Shown: positions 1 through 9,900 of the stretch, piece by piece
Numbering within the stretch: position 1 is the first letter of the stretch
Layout of the letters: each line of letters starts with the position of its first letter
Source of the DNA: Solibacteraceae bacterium
GTDB taxonomy: Bacteria; Acidobacteriota; Terriglobia; Bryobacterales; Bryobacteraceae
Direction: 5' to 3'
NCBI GenBank assembly: GCA_021324015.1
Contig: JAJPJX010000182.1
Location: 1 to 42,019 of the forward strand
Length of the DNA stretch: 42,019 nt
Position numbers and translations under genes: made by a program
Notes under the pieces: model-generated
Databases searched by the model: none
What the model was told of the DNA's origin: nothing
Seen by the model: only the letters and a program-made list of their open reading frames with translations

Positions 1-180
1 GAATGGGTTGGTTCAGGTCTTTCCTGCCCCCTAGGTTGGGCGCCTGACCCATTACCGCCGGTTGCCTCTCGGCGAGCGAGCAACTCTTTCATCCACACAG
101 TAGCGCGGGAGCCTGAGGCGGAACCCCCGAGATATCTGTAAGTAGCAGACAGCCTTACAAATAAAGTTTTGAAAAAACGG
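1..180. other. Structured non-coding leader upstream of cheA
   Basis: I see no coding frame here. Several inverted repeats suggest a folded transcript. AATGGG (2-7) with TCAGG (13-17) can pair with CCTGA (43-47) and CCCATT (48-53). GTTGC and GCAAC flank an inner CTC/GAG stem around 60-90. GCC-TGA-GGC sits inside a CGGG/CCCG pair around 107-130. TGTAAG (137-142) pairs with CTTACA (154-159). A possible -35 TTGAAA (169-174) has only a poor -10 (TACGTA, 192-197) at 17 bp. I could not match the stretch to a riboswitch, 6S, tmRNA or RNase P RNA. It may also be the tail of an RNA or gene that begins outside the window. Strand is undetermined. Confidence 0.3.
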
Positions 181-220
181 TCAACGGCAACTACGTACGC
201 CGTCATCGCCGGGCGGAGGT

Positions 221-256
221 ATGCGGATTTTCAACAATCCAGCCGATGAGAATTGA
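221..256 (+). CDS. Possible 11-residue leader peptide before cheA
   Basis: An ATG at 221 sits just after GGCGGAGG and opens an 11-codon frame (MRIFNNPADEN) that ends with TGA at 254-256, 14 bases before the cheA ATG. The spacing from GGAGG to the ATG is short (1 base), though GGCGGA is placed better. It could couple translation into cheA or be chance. Nothing in the peptide, such as a run of one amino acid, suggests classical attenuation. Confidence 0.2.
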   Translation: MRIFNNPADEN

Positions 257-270
257 GGGCGAATCGAGGC

Positions 271-2499
271 ATGCAAGAGCAGGATCAGGAACTGATCCGG
301 GAATTCCTGGTCGAGAGTTACGAGAATCTCGCGCGCCTGGACCAGGAGCTGGTGGAACTGGAACAGCGGCCCAACGACGCGGAGCTCCTGGCGAGCGTTT
401 TCCGCACCATGCACACCATCAAGGGAACCTGCGGCTTCCTGGGGTTCTCGACGCTGGAACAGATCAGCCACCAGGCGGAGAGCCTGTTGAGCCAGTTGCG
501 GGAAGGCCAGCGAGAGCTGAGCGCGGGGCTGGTTTCGCTGATCCTTGAGACCGTGGATGCGACGCGCCGGGTGCTGGGGTCGATCGAGTCGAGCGGTGGG
601 GAAGGTCCGGAGCGGTTCGAGGAATTGATCGAGCGCCTGAGACGGACCGCGCAGTCCGCACCGGCGGTGGAAGATCCGGAGGGTCACGGCAGATCCGAGG
701 CGGGCGGGGGAGGGCGCGGGTCTGCGGAGGGCGGCGAGCGGCCTGCCCCGGCGACGGAGAGCAACATCCGGGTAGGGGTCGGGCTGCTGGACAAGCTGAT
801 GGACCTGGTGGGGGAACTGGTGCTGGCCCGCAACCAGATTTTGGAATTCAACGGCCGGCGGGAGGACGCGGTGCTGCACGCGGCCTCGCAGAGGCTGAAC
901 CGGATCACCACGGAGTTGCAGGAAGGCGTCATGAAGACGCGCATGCAGCCCATCGGGGTGGTGTGGAACAAGCTGCCGCGCCTGGTGCGGGACATGGCGG
1001 TGGCGCTGGGCAAACAAATCCGCCTGGAGATGGAAGGCGAGGAGACGGAGTTGGACCGCACCATCATCGAGGCGATCCAGGACCCGCTGGTGCACCTGGT
1101 GCGCAACGCCTGCGACCACGGCATTGAGACGCCGGAAGCCCGGGTGGGAACGGGAAAGCCTGCTCAGGGCAGGCTGACACTGCGCGCCTATCACGAAGGC
1201 GGGCAGGTGAACATCGAAATTGGCGATGACGGGGCGGGCATCGACGCGGCGCGGATCCGGCAGACGGCCCTGGCAAAAGGCCTGCTGCGGCCCGAGCAGG
1301 CCGGGCGGCTGACCGACCGGGAGGCGCTGAGCCTGGTGTTTCGCCTGGGATTCTCCACGGCGCGGACGGTAACGAACGTCTCCGGACGCGGTGTGGGCAT
1401 GGACGTGGTGAAGTCGCACATCGAGAGGATCGGGGGGACGGTGGACTTGTCCAGCCGGCTGGGCGAAGGCACCACGGTGAAGCTGAAAATCCCCCTCACC
1501 CTGGCGATCATTCCGGGTCTGGTGGTGAGCTGCGGCGGGGAACGGTTCGTGATTCCGCAGGCCAGCCTGCTGGAGTTGATCCGGCTGGAGCGCGGCGCTT
1601 CGGAAAAGCGTATCGAGCACGTACACGGCACGCCGGTTTACCGCCGGCGCGGGAGTCTGCTGCCCATCGCCTATCTGAACCGGCTGCTGGGACTCGCGGG
1701 CGAAGAAGACGCGCAAGCGGCCAACCTCGTGGTGTTGCAGGCCGAGAGCCGGCAATTCGGGCTGGTGGTGGACGGCATCCACGACACCCAGGAGATCGTG
1801 GTCAAGCCCCTGGGCAAGCTGTGGAAGGGGCTGCCGCTGTATGCCGGGGCCACCATCCTGGGCGACGGGCGAGTGGCGCTGATTCTGGACGTGCCGGGAA
1901 TCGGGCAACGCGCCGGCCTGCTGGCCGAAGCGCGAGAGCCGTCGGGCGCGGCGGTGGAAACGCATACGCCACCGGCAACGGAGCAGCAGAGCCTGCTGCT
2001 GTTCCGGGCGGGTTCCTTTGGGCGCGTGGCGGCGCCACTCGCGCAGGTGGCCCGGTTGGAGGAATTTCCGCGGGCCTCTCTGGAGCGAGCGGACGGCCGC
2101 CTGGTGGTGCAGTACCGCCATTCGATTCTGCCGCTAGTGACTCTGCGGAGCGTGCTGGAACCGGAGGCGCCGGGGGCGGGGCAGCCGGCCGACCCGGTGC
2201 GCGTGGTTGTGTTTCAGGACGGCGGCCGCAGCGTGGGGTTGGTGGTGGATCAAATCCTGGATGCGGCCACAGGCGAAGCGGTGGCGCTCCAGAAGGCGGG
2301 GCGCCGGGGCCTGCTGGGTTCAGCGGTGGTGGGCGGGCGCGTGACGGACTTCCTGGATCTCGCGCAGGTGATGTGGCTTGCGGCCCCGCATGAGATCCCG
2401 GTGGGCGACCGGCGCGCCATGCAGAACTCACTGGAACGGCTGGCCGGAGCGCTGGATCCGGCCGAAACGGCGCTGGCAGGCGCGGCCAAGGAGCGATGA
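271..2499 (+). CDS. cheA: Chemotaxis histidine kinase CheA
   Basis: Cytoplasmic sensor kinase that autophosphorylates on its Hpt domain in response to receptor state and passes phosphate to receiver domains. Domains in order (742 aa from ATG 271): an Hpt domain with the phospho-accepting histidine in TMHTIKGTCGF (about His48); a variable Gly/Glu-rich linker (about 115-165) with no clear P2 CheY/CheB-docking domain; the dimerisation helices; and an HATPase with N-box HLVRNACDHGIE (Asn about 279), DDGAGID (about 319-325) and GRGVGMD (about 372-378). The last 270 residues look like two CheW-like domains in tandem, where ordinary CheA has one. There is no C-terminal receiver. An in-frame TTG at 253 is an alternative start; ATG 271 fits the conserved start of the Hpt helix. 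cheW follows after 3 bases. Confidence 0.93.
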   Translation: MQEQDQELIREFLVESYENLARLDQELVELEQRPNDAELLASVFRTMHTIKGTCGFLGFSTLEQISHQAESLLSQLREGQRELSAGLVSLILETVDATRRVLGSIESSGGEGPERFEELIERLRRTAQSAPAVEDPEGHGRSEAGGGGRGSAEGGERPAPATESNIRVGVGLLDKLMDLVGELVLARNQILEFNGRREDAVLHAASQRLNRITTELQEGVMKTRMQPIGVVWNKLPRLVRDMAVALGKQIRLEMEGEETELDRTIIEAIQDPLVHLVRNACDHGIETPEARVGTGKPAQGRLTLRAYHEGGQVNIEIGDDGAGIDAARIRQTALAKGLLRPEQAGRLTDREALSLVFRLGFSTARTVTNVSGRGVGMDVVKSHIERIGGTVDLSSRLGEGTTVKLKIPLTLAIIPGLVVSCGGERFVIPQASLLELIRLERGASEKRIEHVHGTPVYRRRGSLLPIAYLNRLLGLAGEEDAQAANLVVLQAESRQFGLVVDGIHDTQEIVVKPLGKLWKGLPLYAGATILGDGRVALILDVPGIGQRAGLLAEAREPSGAAVETHTPPATEQQSLLLFRAGSFGRVAAPLAQVARLEEFPRASLERADGRLVVQYRHSILPLVTLRSVLEPEAPGAGQPADPVRVVVFQDGGRSVGLVVDQILDAATGEAVALQKAGRRGLLGSAVVGGRVTDFLDLAQVMWLAAPHEIPVGDRRAMQNSLERLAGALDPAETALAGAAKER

Positions 2500-2502
2500 A
2501 GG

Positions 2503-2955
2503 ATGGCCGGCGGCCAGTTTGCCACGTTTTTCGTAGCGGACCTGTTTCTGGGGGTGGATGTGCTCCAGGTTCAGGAAGTGCTGCGCTCACAGCCGATGAC
2601 CCGAGTGCCCCTGGCACCGGAGGTGATCGAGGGGCTCATCAATCTGCGCGGCCAGATTGTGACGGCCATCGACCTGCGCCGGCGGCTGAAGCTGCCGCCG
2701 CGGGACGACGGGCAGGCTCTCATGAACCTGGTGGTCCGCACCGGGGATGGCGCCGTCAGCCTGCTGGTGGACGAGATCGGTGACGTGTTGGAGGTGGATA
2801 CCGGGGCCTGGGAACGGCCGCCGGACAACCTGGATCCGGCGGTCCGCCATCTGATCCAGGGCGTGTTCCCGTTGGACGGCCACCTGCTGCTGATCCTGGA
2901 CACGCAACAAACGTTAGACCTGGCCGCGGCGGGACCGGGAATCAAGGGCTCATGA
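2503..2955 (+). CDS. cheW: CheW coupling protein
   Basis: Small cytoplasmic adaptor (150 aa) that bridges CheA and the receptor signalling tips in the chemosensory array. It is a single CheW domain: a beta-rich start ([22 protein letters not shown]), the conserved [18 protein letters not shown] core (about 46-63), and [13 protein letters not shown] in the second half. Its ATG lies 3 bases after the cheA stop. Its stop TGA overlaps the start of the receptor gene (ATGATG), so the three proteins are probably made by translational coupling. The tandem CheW-like tail of CheA means this array may have more CheW-type contacts than usual. Confidence 0.92.
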   Translation: MAGGQFATFFVADLFLGVDVLQVQEVLRSQPMTRVPLAPEVIEGLINLRGQIVTAIDLRRRLKLPPRDDGQALMNLVVRTGDGAVSLLVDEIGDVLEVDTGAWERPPDNLDPAVRHLIQGVFPLDGHLLLILDTQQTLDLAAAGPGIKGS

Positions 2956-4937
2956 TGCGTATGCAGTGGTTCGACGACTTGAAGATTGGCGCGAAGCTCA
3001 CCGTGGCGTTCGTGCTGGTGGCGGCGGGCGCCGGCCTCATCGGCTGGGTGGGGCTTTCCGGCCTGCGGGACACGACACAGCGGATGGCTTCGATGTATGC
3101 GAACCAGGTGTTGCCTCTGCAGAACCTGGGTTACGCGAACGCGGCCCTCTTGCTCGCCCGGGCGAAGATGGGGGACCTGGTGCAGGCCACGGATGGAGCA
3201 CAACGGAGGGAATCCGCACGCCTGATCGAGGAGGAGGGCAGGAAGGTCGAGGAGCACCTGGAGGCGTATCGCAAGAAGGCGCTCAGTAAAGAGGAACAGG
3301 AGACACTGCTCAAATTTCAGAGTGCGTGGGAAGAACTTCAGAGACTACGCGGGAAGGCGATCACGATGGCTCTCGGCGGCCACGGGGCCAAAGCCGCGGA
3401 AATCCTTCAGGGCGAGGCGGGCGCGGCCGAAGCAGGAGCCCGCAAGGCCCTGCAGGCGCTGATCGATCTCAACGTCCGGACGGCAGACCAGGAAAACCAG
3501 ATCAATCAGGCGGCGGCCTCGGCCGACCGCAGCTTGGTGGTGCTGCTGCTCGGCATGGTCGTGGTGGCGGCGCTGGGGGTCGGGATGGCGGTGGCACGGG
3601 CGGTGGGCCGCCCCCTGCACTCCATGCAGGCGGTCGCGGAAAAACTGGCGCTGGGCGACATTAACGTCAGCGTGGATCTGCGCACCAAGGACGAACTAGG
3701 CGCGCTGGCCGAATCGTTCCGGATCATGATCGAAACGATCAAAGGCCGGGCGGCCCTGGCGGAAAAGATCGCCGCCGGCGACTTCCTCGTGGACGTGAGG
3801 ACTAATTCGGAGCAGGACGTGCTCGGCAAGAGTTTCCTGCAAGTGGTGCAGTGCCTGCGCCGGTTGATCGCCGAATCGGAGGCGCTGACCCGCGCGGCGG
3901 TGGAGGGCAAGCTCTCGACGCGCGGCAACGCCGGCCAGTTTCAGGGCGGCTACCGGACGATCATCGAAGGCGTGAACCGGACCCTGGATGCCGTGGTGGA
4001 GCCGATCCGGGCGGCCACCGCGGCGCTGAGCAGGATCGCGGCTAAGGACCTGCAAGCGCGGGTGCCCGGCGACTACCGGGGGGACTACGCTCAACTGAAG
4101 CACGATATCAACCAGATGGCCGCGGATCTTCAGGAGAGCCTACGGCGGTTCAGCCAGAATGCACAGGCTTTGTCGTCGTCTTCCGAGGAACTGTCGGCCG
4201 TCAGCCAGCAAATGGCGGGAAACGCGGAAGAGACCGCCACGCAGGCGAGCGTGGTCTCCGCCGCCAGCGAGCAGATCTCGAAAAGCGTCTCCTCGGTGGC
4301 CTCGGCGTCCGAGCAAATGCAGGCTTCGATCCGGGAGATCGCCAGGAACGCCAACGAATCGGCGCGGGTGGCCAAAAACGCGGTGCGCGTGGCGCATTCC
4401 ACGAACGAGACGGTCAGGAAGTTGGGCGATTCCAGCCTGGAGATCGGCAACGTGATCAAGGTCATCACCTCGATCGCGCAACAGACCAACCTGCTGGCCC
4501 TGAATGCCACGATCGAGGCGGCGCGGGCCGGGGAGGCAGGCAAGGGCTTAGCGGTGGTGGCCAACGAGGTGAAGGAACTGGCCAAGCAGACCGCCAAGGC
4601 CACCGAGGAGATCGGCCGGAAGATCGAGGCGATTCAGGGCGACACCCAGGGAGCCGTTCAAGCCATCGAGGAGATCGGGGCGATCATCAACCAGATCAGC
4701 GACATCTCCAACAGCATCGCCTCCGCGGTGGAAGAGCAGACGGTGACCACCAACGAGATCGGGCGCAGCGTGGCGGAGGCGGCGAAAGGCGTGGGAAACA
4801 TCGCCAACAACATCGGAGGAGTGGCGGCCGCGGCAAAGAGTACCACGCAAGGCGCCAACGACACGCAGCGAGCCTCGCACGAACTCAGGGAAATGGCGGT
4901 CCGCCTGGAGGCGGTGGTTTCTCAATTCAGCCTATGA
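2952..4937 (+). CDS. Methyl-accepting chemotaxis protein with extended HAMP region
   Basis: Inner-membrane chemoreceptor, 661 aa. TM1 is at about residues 15-37 and is followed by a periplasmic helical domain of the four-helix-bundle type (about 38-190). TM2 is at about 194-214 (a Val/Leu/Ala/Gly-rich run). A HAMP domain follows, and then further HAMP-like linker (about 265-400) that includes [18 protein letters not shown] and a second copy ending in [14 protein letters not shown], so the cytoplasmic stalk is longer than in Tsr/Tar. The signalling hairpin tip is seen in [20 protein letters not shown] (about 508-527). There is no C-terminal NWETF-type tether for CheR/CheB. The start overlaps the cheW stop. 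The ligand cannot be told from sequence. Confidence 0.92.
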   Translation: MMRMQWFDDLKIGAKLTVAFVLVAAGAGLIGWVGLSGLRDTTQRMASMYANQVLPLQNLGYANAALLLARAKMGDLVQATDGAQRRESARLIEEEGRKVEEHLEAYRKKALSKEEQETLLKFQSAWEELQRLRGKAITMALGGHGAKAAEILQGEAGAAEAGARKALQALIDLNVRTADQENQINQAAASADRSLVVLLLGMVVVAALGVGMAVARAVGRPLHSMQAVAEKLALGDINVSVDLRTKDELGALAESFRIMIETIKGRAALAEKIAAGDFLVDVRTNSEQDVLGKSFLQVVQCLRRLIAESEALTRAAVEGKLSTRGNAGQFQGGYRTIIEGVNRTLDAVVEPIRAATAALSRIAAKDLQARVPGDYRGDYAQLKHDINQMAADLQESLRRFSQNAQALSSSSEELSAVSQQMAGNAEETATQASVVSAASEQISKSVSSVASASEQMQASIREIARNANESARVAKNAVRVAHSTNETVRKLGDSSLEIGNVIKVITSIAQQTNLLALNATIEAARAGEAGKGLAVVANEVKELAKQTAKATEEIGRKIEAIQGDTQGAVQAIEEIGAIINQISDISNSIASAVEEQTVTTNEIGRSVAEAAKGVGNIANNIGGVAAAAKSTTQGANDTQRASHELREMAVRLEAVVSQFSL

Positions 4938-4992
4938 GATGCGCGGCGAGGGCGGAAACGAGCGGCAAGGTATGGTGGCTTAAAGCCAGCGG

Positions 4993-6051
4993 GTGCTCCA
5001 GCCGGGTGAACGCATCCGGGTGCTGGTGGTGGACGACTCGGCGGTGATCCGCAGGCTGGTGACGCGGGCTCTGGAGCCGGAAGCCGATCTCGAGGTGGTG
5101 GGGACGGCGGCGAACGGCGCGATCGGCCTCGAACGCGTGGCGCAATGGAATCCCGATGTCCTGACGCTGGACATCGAGATGCCGGAGATGGACGGGCTGG
5201 AAATGCTGGCCCGCGTGCGCCGCCTGTATCCGCACCTGCGGGTGATCATGTTCAGCTCGCGGACGGAGCGCGGCGCGGCGGTGACCTTGCAGGCGCTGAG
5301 CCTGGGCGCGGACGATTACGTCACCAAGGCCGCGAATGGAGGGTCGATCGAGGCCTCCGCGGCTCGTCTGGGGGAAGAACTGGCGCCGAAGATCCGGCAG
5401 TTCTTCCGCTGGCCGGGCGATGGCGCGCCGGCGCCAGCCTCCGCGCCAGTATGCCTTCGGCGGGAGTTCAAGGCGCCGCCGAAGGCCGTGGGGATCGGTG
5501 TCTCGACCGGCGGCCCGGCTGCCCTGGGAGCGATGCTGCCGGCATTTCCGGCCGAGTTCCCGCTGCCGGTGCTGGTAGTGCAGCACATGCCGCCGCTGTT
5601 CACGCGCCTGCTCGCCGAGCGTCTGCATGGCGTCTGCCGGCTGCCGGTGGGGGAAGCCAGGGCGGGGCAGGCAGTCGCGGCGGGGAAGATCCTGATCGCG
5701 CCCGGCGACTTTCACATGAAGGTGGTGTCCGGGGCCGGAAATGTGCGCGTGTATCTGGACCAGTCCGCGCCGCAGAACTCCTGCCGGCCGGCGGTGGATG
5801 CGCTGTTTGCCTCGATGGCGGAAGTGTACGGCGGCGCCGTGATCGCCGTGATTCTGACCGGCATGGGGCGGGACGGGCTGCGCGGCGCACAGATCCTGAG
5901 AGCCCAGGGGGCCAGCATTCTGGCGCAGGACGAGGCCTCCAGCGTGGTCTGGGGAATGCCCGGGGCAGTAGCCAATGCAGGCCTTGCCGACCGCGTGCTG
6001 GGACTCGATCACATCGTGCCGGAGATCCTGCGGTTGGCGGGCGGGAGGTAA
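4993..6051 (+). CDS. cheB: Protein-glutamate methylesterase CheB
   Basis: Response regulator-methylesterase (352 aa) that removes methyl groups from receptor glutamates and resets sensitivity. It has an N-terminal receiver with the acidic pair in VVDDS (about 13-14), phosphoacceptor Asp60 in TLDIEMPEMDG and Lys112 in VTKAA. A linker at about 137-163 is followed by the methylesterase with the catalytic triad Ser171 (GVSTGGPAAL), His198 (VVQHMP) and Asp294 (TGMGRDG). The GTG at 4993 is the only start that leaves the first receiver strand intact. The 55-base gap to the receptor gene is the largest in the operon. This is the only receiver domain encoded in the Che cluster. Confidence 0.93.
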   Translation: MLQPGERIRVLVVDDSAVIRRLVTRALEPEADLEVVGTAANGAIGLERVAQWNPDVLTLDIEMPEMDGLEMLARVRRLYPHLRVIMFSSRTERGAAVTLQALSLGADDYVTKAANGGSIEASAARLGEELAPKIRQFFRWPGDGAPAPASAPVCLRREFKAPPKAVGIGVSTGGPAALGAMLPAFPAEFPLPVLVVQHMPPLFTRLLAERLHGVCRLPVGEARAGQAVAAGKILIAPGDFHMKVVSGAGNVRVYLDQSAPQNSCRPAVDALFASMAEVYGGAVIAVILTGMGRDGLRGAQILRAQGASILAQDEASSVVWGMPGAVANAGLADRVLGLDHIVPEILRLAGGR

Positions 6052-6061
6052 GGAAAGGTCC

Positions 6062-6895
6062 ATGGGCACGCAACCGCCCGCGGCGCGGATCCGCGCGGAA
6101 TGCTATCGCTTCCTCCAGGAGCATGTGTATTCACAGGCGGGCATCGTGGTGGAGGAGGACAAGCACTACCTGTTCGAGAGCCGCCTGACTCCGATTGTCC
6201 GGCAACTCGGACTGGGCTCGATTAACGAGTTGTGCGCGCTGCTGGCGGCCACGCGGGAGCCGGAAATCAGCCGGCGGGTAGCGGAGGCCATGACCACCAA
6301 CGAGACTTATTTCTTCCGGGATCCGGAGCAGTACGAGGCCATCCGGGAGGTACTGCTGCCGCGGCTGCGGGAGGAGCGGCGGGAGGCCCGGCGGCTGCGC
6401 TTCTGGTCGGCGGCGGCTTCCACGGGACAGGAAGCCTACAGCCTGGCCATGGTCCTGCGCGAAGAAGGATTCGGCGACTGGGATGTGCAGATCCTGGCTA
6501 CGGACTATTCGTCTCAGGTCCTGGAGCGCGCCCGGGCGGGCAGCTACCGGCAGATCGAGGTGAGCCGCGGCCTGCCAGCGGGCATGCTGGCGAAGTATTT
6601 CGAGCGGTCAGGGGCGGACTGGCAAATCGACGAGGACCTGCGCCGGATGGTCCGCTTCGAGACCTTCGATCTGCGCGAGAGCATGCGAGTCCTGGGGCTG
6701 TTCGACCTGGTATTCTGCCGCAACGTGATGATTTACTTCGACGCCGAGACCAGGAACAAGATGCTGCGGGAACTGCGCGGCACGCTGTTCCGGGGCGGCT
6801 GGTTGCTGCTGGGAGGAACCGAGGTGGCCTGCGGGATCGAAGCGTGGTTTCGCCGCCAGATGGTGCGAGGCGTGAATGTGTACGCCGCATGCTGA
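6062..6895 (+). CDS. cheR: Chemotaxis methyltransferase CheR
   Basis: SAM-dependent methyltransferase (277 aa) that adds methyl groups to receptor glutamates, the counterpart of CheB. It has an N-terminal helical domain (about 10-75) and then the SAM-binding fold. Motif I is at about 115-125 (SAAASTGQEAYSLAM, in place of the common SAGCSTGEEPYSLAM), the acidic strand is ILATDYSS, and LVFCRNVMIYFD is at about 216-227. ATG 6062 is chosen over further-upstream in-frame starts because it has AAGGAAAGG before it and those starts would overlap cheB. The gene lies 10 bases after cheB and appears to end the chemosensory operon. Confidence 0.92.
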   Translation: MGTQPPAARIRAECYRFLQEHVYSQAGIVVEEDKHYLFESRLTPIVRQLGLGSINELCALLAATREPEISRRVAEAMTTNETYFFRDPEQYEAIREVLLPRLREERREARRLRFWSAAASTGQEAYSLAMVLREEGFGDWDVQILATDYSSQVLERARAGSYRQIEVSRGLPAGMLAKYFERSGADWQIDEDLRRMVRFETFDLRESMRVLGLFDLVFCRNVMIYFDAETRNKMLRELRGTLFRGGWLLLGGTEVACGIEAWFRRQMVRGVNVYAAC

Positions 6896-6920
6896 GAGCG
6901 GCCGAGTCACGGGGCCGGTG

Positions 6921-6939
6921 TATACTCTACCGAAAGGGG
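6921..6939 (+). promoter_or_regulatory. -10 element and ribosome binding site of the TonB receptor gene
   Basis: TATACT (6921-6926) is a good -10 hexamer, followed by a strong Shine-Dalgarno GAAAGGGG (6932-6939) six bases before ATG 6946. No convincing -35 lies 15-19 bp upstream, so an activator or a shorter leader may be involved. If the -10 is real, the receptor has its own start site separate from the Che operon. Confidence 0.4.
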
Positions 6940-6945
6940 CAAAGT

Positions 6946-9900
6946 ATGCGACGGCAATTCCGGCATTTCTTAGGGTTAATCTCTGCGATTCTGATGTGCA
7001 CGGGCATCGCAGCCGGGCAGACCACGTTCGGCACGATCACCGGGATCGTCACGGATCCGAGCGGCGCCGTGGTGCCGGGCGCGAAGGTCAGCATCACCAA
7101 CGAGCATGAGGGCACCGTACGGCAGATCACCACGGGCAGCACGGGGGTCTACACGGCGCCGAACCTGGCGGTGGGCTCCTACAGGCTGCAGGTCTCGGCC
7201 GCTGGTTTCGCGACCTACGAGGCCAGCGGACTTACGCTGAGCTCGAACCAGGTGCTGAATGCGGACGTCCACCTGGCGCTGACGCAGAGCGGCACGACGG
7301 TGGAGGTGAGCGCCTCGGGGGCGGCGATCTCCACGGAGACGAGCAATATTTCAAACCTGAAAACCAGCCGCGACCTCCAGGAGCTACCGTTGATTTCGCG
7401 GCATGGCGGGGACCAGGGTTTTTATACTTACGTGCTGCAGAACCCGGGGGTGAACAGCATGCCCGGGAACAGCCTCAACAACGTGCAGGGGGTGCGCCAG
7501 CAGACCGGGGTGCTGCCGACCATGGACGGGATTGCGGTAATGGCGTATCCGATCGGGCCGGGGCCGGTGCAGCCCAGCCTGGAGGGAGTGCAGGAGGTGA
7601 ACGTCCAGTTGGCGAACACGCCGGCGGAGTTCGCCACGCCGGCCAACTTCGCGGTGGTGACCAAATCGGGGAGCAACGAATTTCACGGGAGCGCGTTCTG
7701 GGACTACAACGGCAGCCGGCTGAACGCGCGGGATTTCTTCAGCCCGGCGGCGCCTTTCCGGGTGTACCACGATTTCGGCGGCAGCTTCGGCGGTCCCATC
7801 CGCAAAGACAAGACGTTCTTTTTCGGAGATTACGAGGGGTCGCGCGAGGCGGCCAACGTGGTGGTGACGGGCACCACGCCGCTGCCGGCCTGGCGGTCGG
7901 GGGATTTCAGCGGGTTGAAGACGCCCATTATCGACCCGCTGACGGGCGCGCAGTTCCCGGGAAACCAGGTTCCGGCGAGCCGCATTGCGCCGGTGTCGCA
8001 GAAGGTGCAGAATTTCTTCTACCCGCTGCCGAACTTCGGACCGCCCGGGCTGCAATCCGGGAACTGGCGGGGCCAATTTCCCGGGCAGACGGGATTTACG
8101 CACTTTGACGATTTTGGGGTGCGGGTGGATCAGAACTTCAGCAACGGGGACAAAGTATACGCGCGCGTGAGCTACCGGCGGCTGCCGCTGACGGCCCGGG
8201 AAGCGGTGCTGCCGCCGATCGGGCAGCGGGACCAGTTGCGGGGGGCACGCAGCGCCGTGGCCTCGTGGACGCACCTGTTTTCGCCAGCGGTGCTGAATGA
8301 GTTTCGCACCGGCTTCACGCGCCAGCGGAACTATTACTATCCGGACCTGGTGGGTTCCGACATTCTGCAGCAGGTGGGCATACAGGGCGTGACCACGACG
8401 GGGATTCACAATGTGCCGGCGTTCAACATCACCGGCATCACGACCACGGACCAGCCGAACTCGCAGGCGCTGACTCTGGATACGAATTTCGAGTGGACCG
8501 ACAACCTGAGCTGGACGCGCGGGCGGCACGCGATGAAATTCGGTTTCGACGCGATCCGGGATCAACTGGGCGGATACAACTATCCGAACAGCATGTACGG
8601 CACTTACAACTTCAACGGCACATATACGGGCTTCGGTTACGCGGACTTTCTGCTGGGGATCCCGCAGACCACGCAGCTATCCATCCCCACGCCGCCACGA
8701 TACCTGCGCGGGACGACCTGGAGCCTGTACGCGCAGGACCAGTTCAAAGTAAACCAGCGGCTGACGCTGAATTACGGCTTGCGGTACGAGTTACTGGGCC
8801 CTTACTACGACCGCTACGGAAGCATCGCGAATTTCGATCCCACGACCGGGGCGTTCGTCCTGCCGGACGCGGGCGTCAGTAACGTGAACCCGTTCTACCC
8901 CAAGAATATTCCGCTGCTGGCGGCGTCCAAGGCGGGATTTCCGGACCAGGCGCTGGTGCGGTATCCCAAAGCCAACTTCTATCCGCGGGTGGGGGCGGCG
9001 TACAAGCCGTTCGGCGACGACAAGACGGTGATCCGGGCGGGATACGGGATCTACGGCAACCTGGTCTACGGCAGCCTGGCGCGGGGCCTGGGGGGAGGAC
9101 CGTTTTCGGGGAGCACCACGTATACCAACGCGCTGACTAACGGGGTACCGCTGTTCAGCTTTCCGTATCCGTTTCTGCCCACGGGCACGACCGCCACGCA
9201 GAACGCTTTCGGAGTGAACCCGAACCTCTCCACGCCGTATACGGAGCAGTGGAATTTGACCGTGGAGCGGCAGGTGGGCAGCGCGGCGCTGCGCCTTTCC
9301 TACCTGGGCACGCACTCGGCGGAGCTGATTTACGCCCGAAACCTGAACCAGCCGCCGCCCAGCACGATCCCGTTTACCAACAGCCGGCGGCCGTACCCGA
9401 TCTTCAACACCATCACCTATTACGACAACGGCGGAAACCAGAGGTACAACGCGCTGCAGGCGACGATTGCCAGGAATTTCGGCAGCCAGTTGACGTTCAA
9501 CGCCGGGTACACGTGGGCCAAGGACCTGACGGACACGCAAGAGGGCACCTTCTCCGGGCCGACGATTCAGAACCAGTTCGACCGGAGGGCGGAGTACGGG
9601 AACAACCTGCTGACGCCCACGCACCGGGTGTACGGGTATGCCATCTGGCACATTCCGGTGGGCAAGGGGCATCGCATTCTGAACCGGGGCGGCCTGGTCG
9701 AGGCGGTGCTGGGAGACTGGCAGATGGCGTGGAACGCGATGGCGCAATCGGGGCAGTTTTTCACTCCCTCGTTCAGCGGGTTTGACACCTCGAACACGAA
9801 CACGATCGGCGGGCGGCCGGACGTGGTGCCGGGGGTCAGCACCGCCGCGGCGGGGACGCAGTCGACCAACAACTGGTTCAACGCCGGGGCCTTCAAGATT

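Noticed and set aside
1-180. c-di-GMP, TPP, cobalamin or guanidine riboswitch, or 6S RNA
   Set aside because: I looked for the conserved sequence blocks of each and found none.
6232-6945. Upstream extension of the TonB receptor frame through cheR
   Set aside because: It overlaps the well-supported cheR coding sequence, is Arg/Gly/Pro-rich shadow sequence, and the receptor's signal peptide and ribosome binding site sit at 6946.
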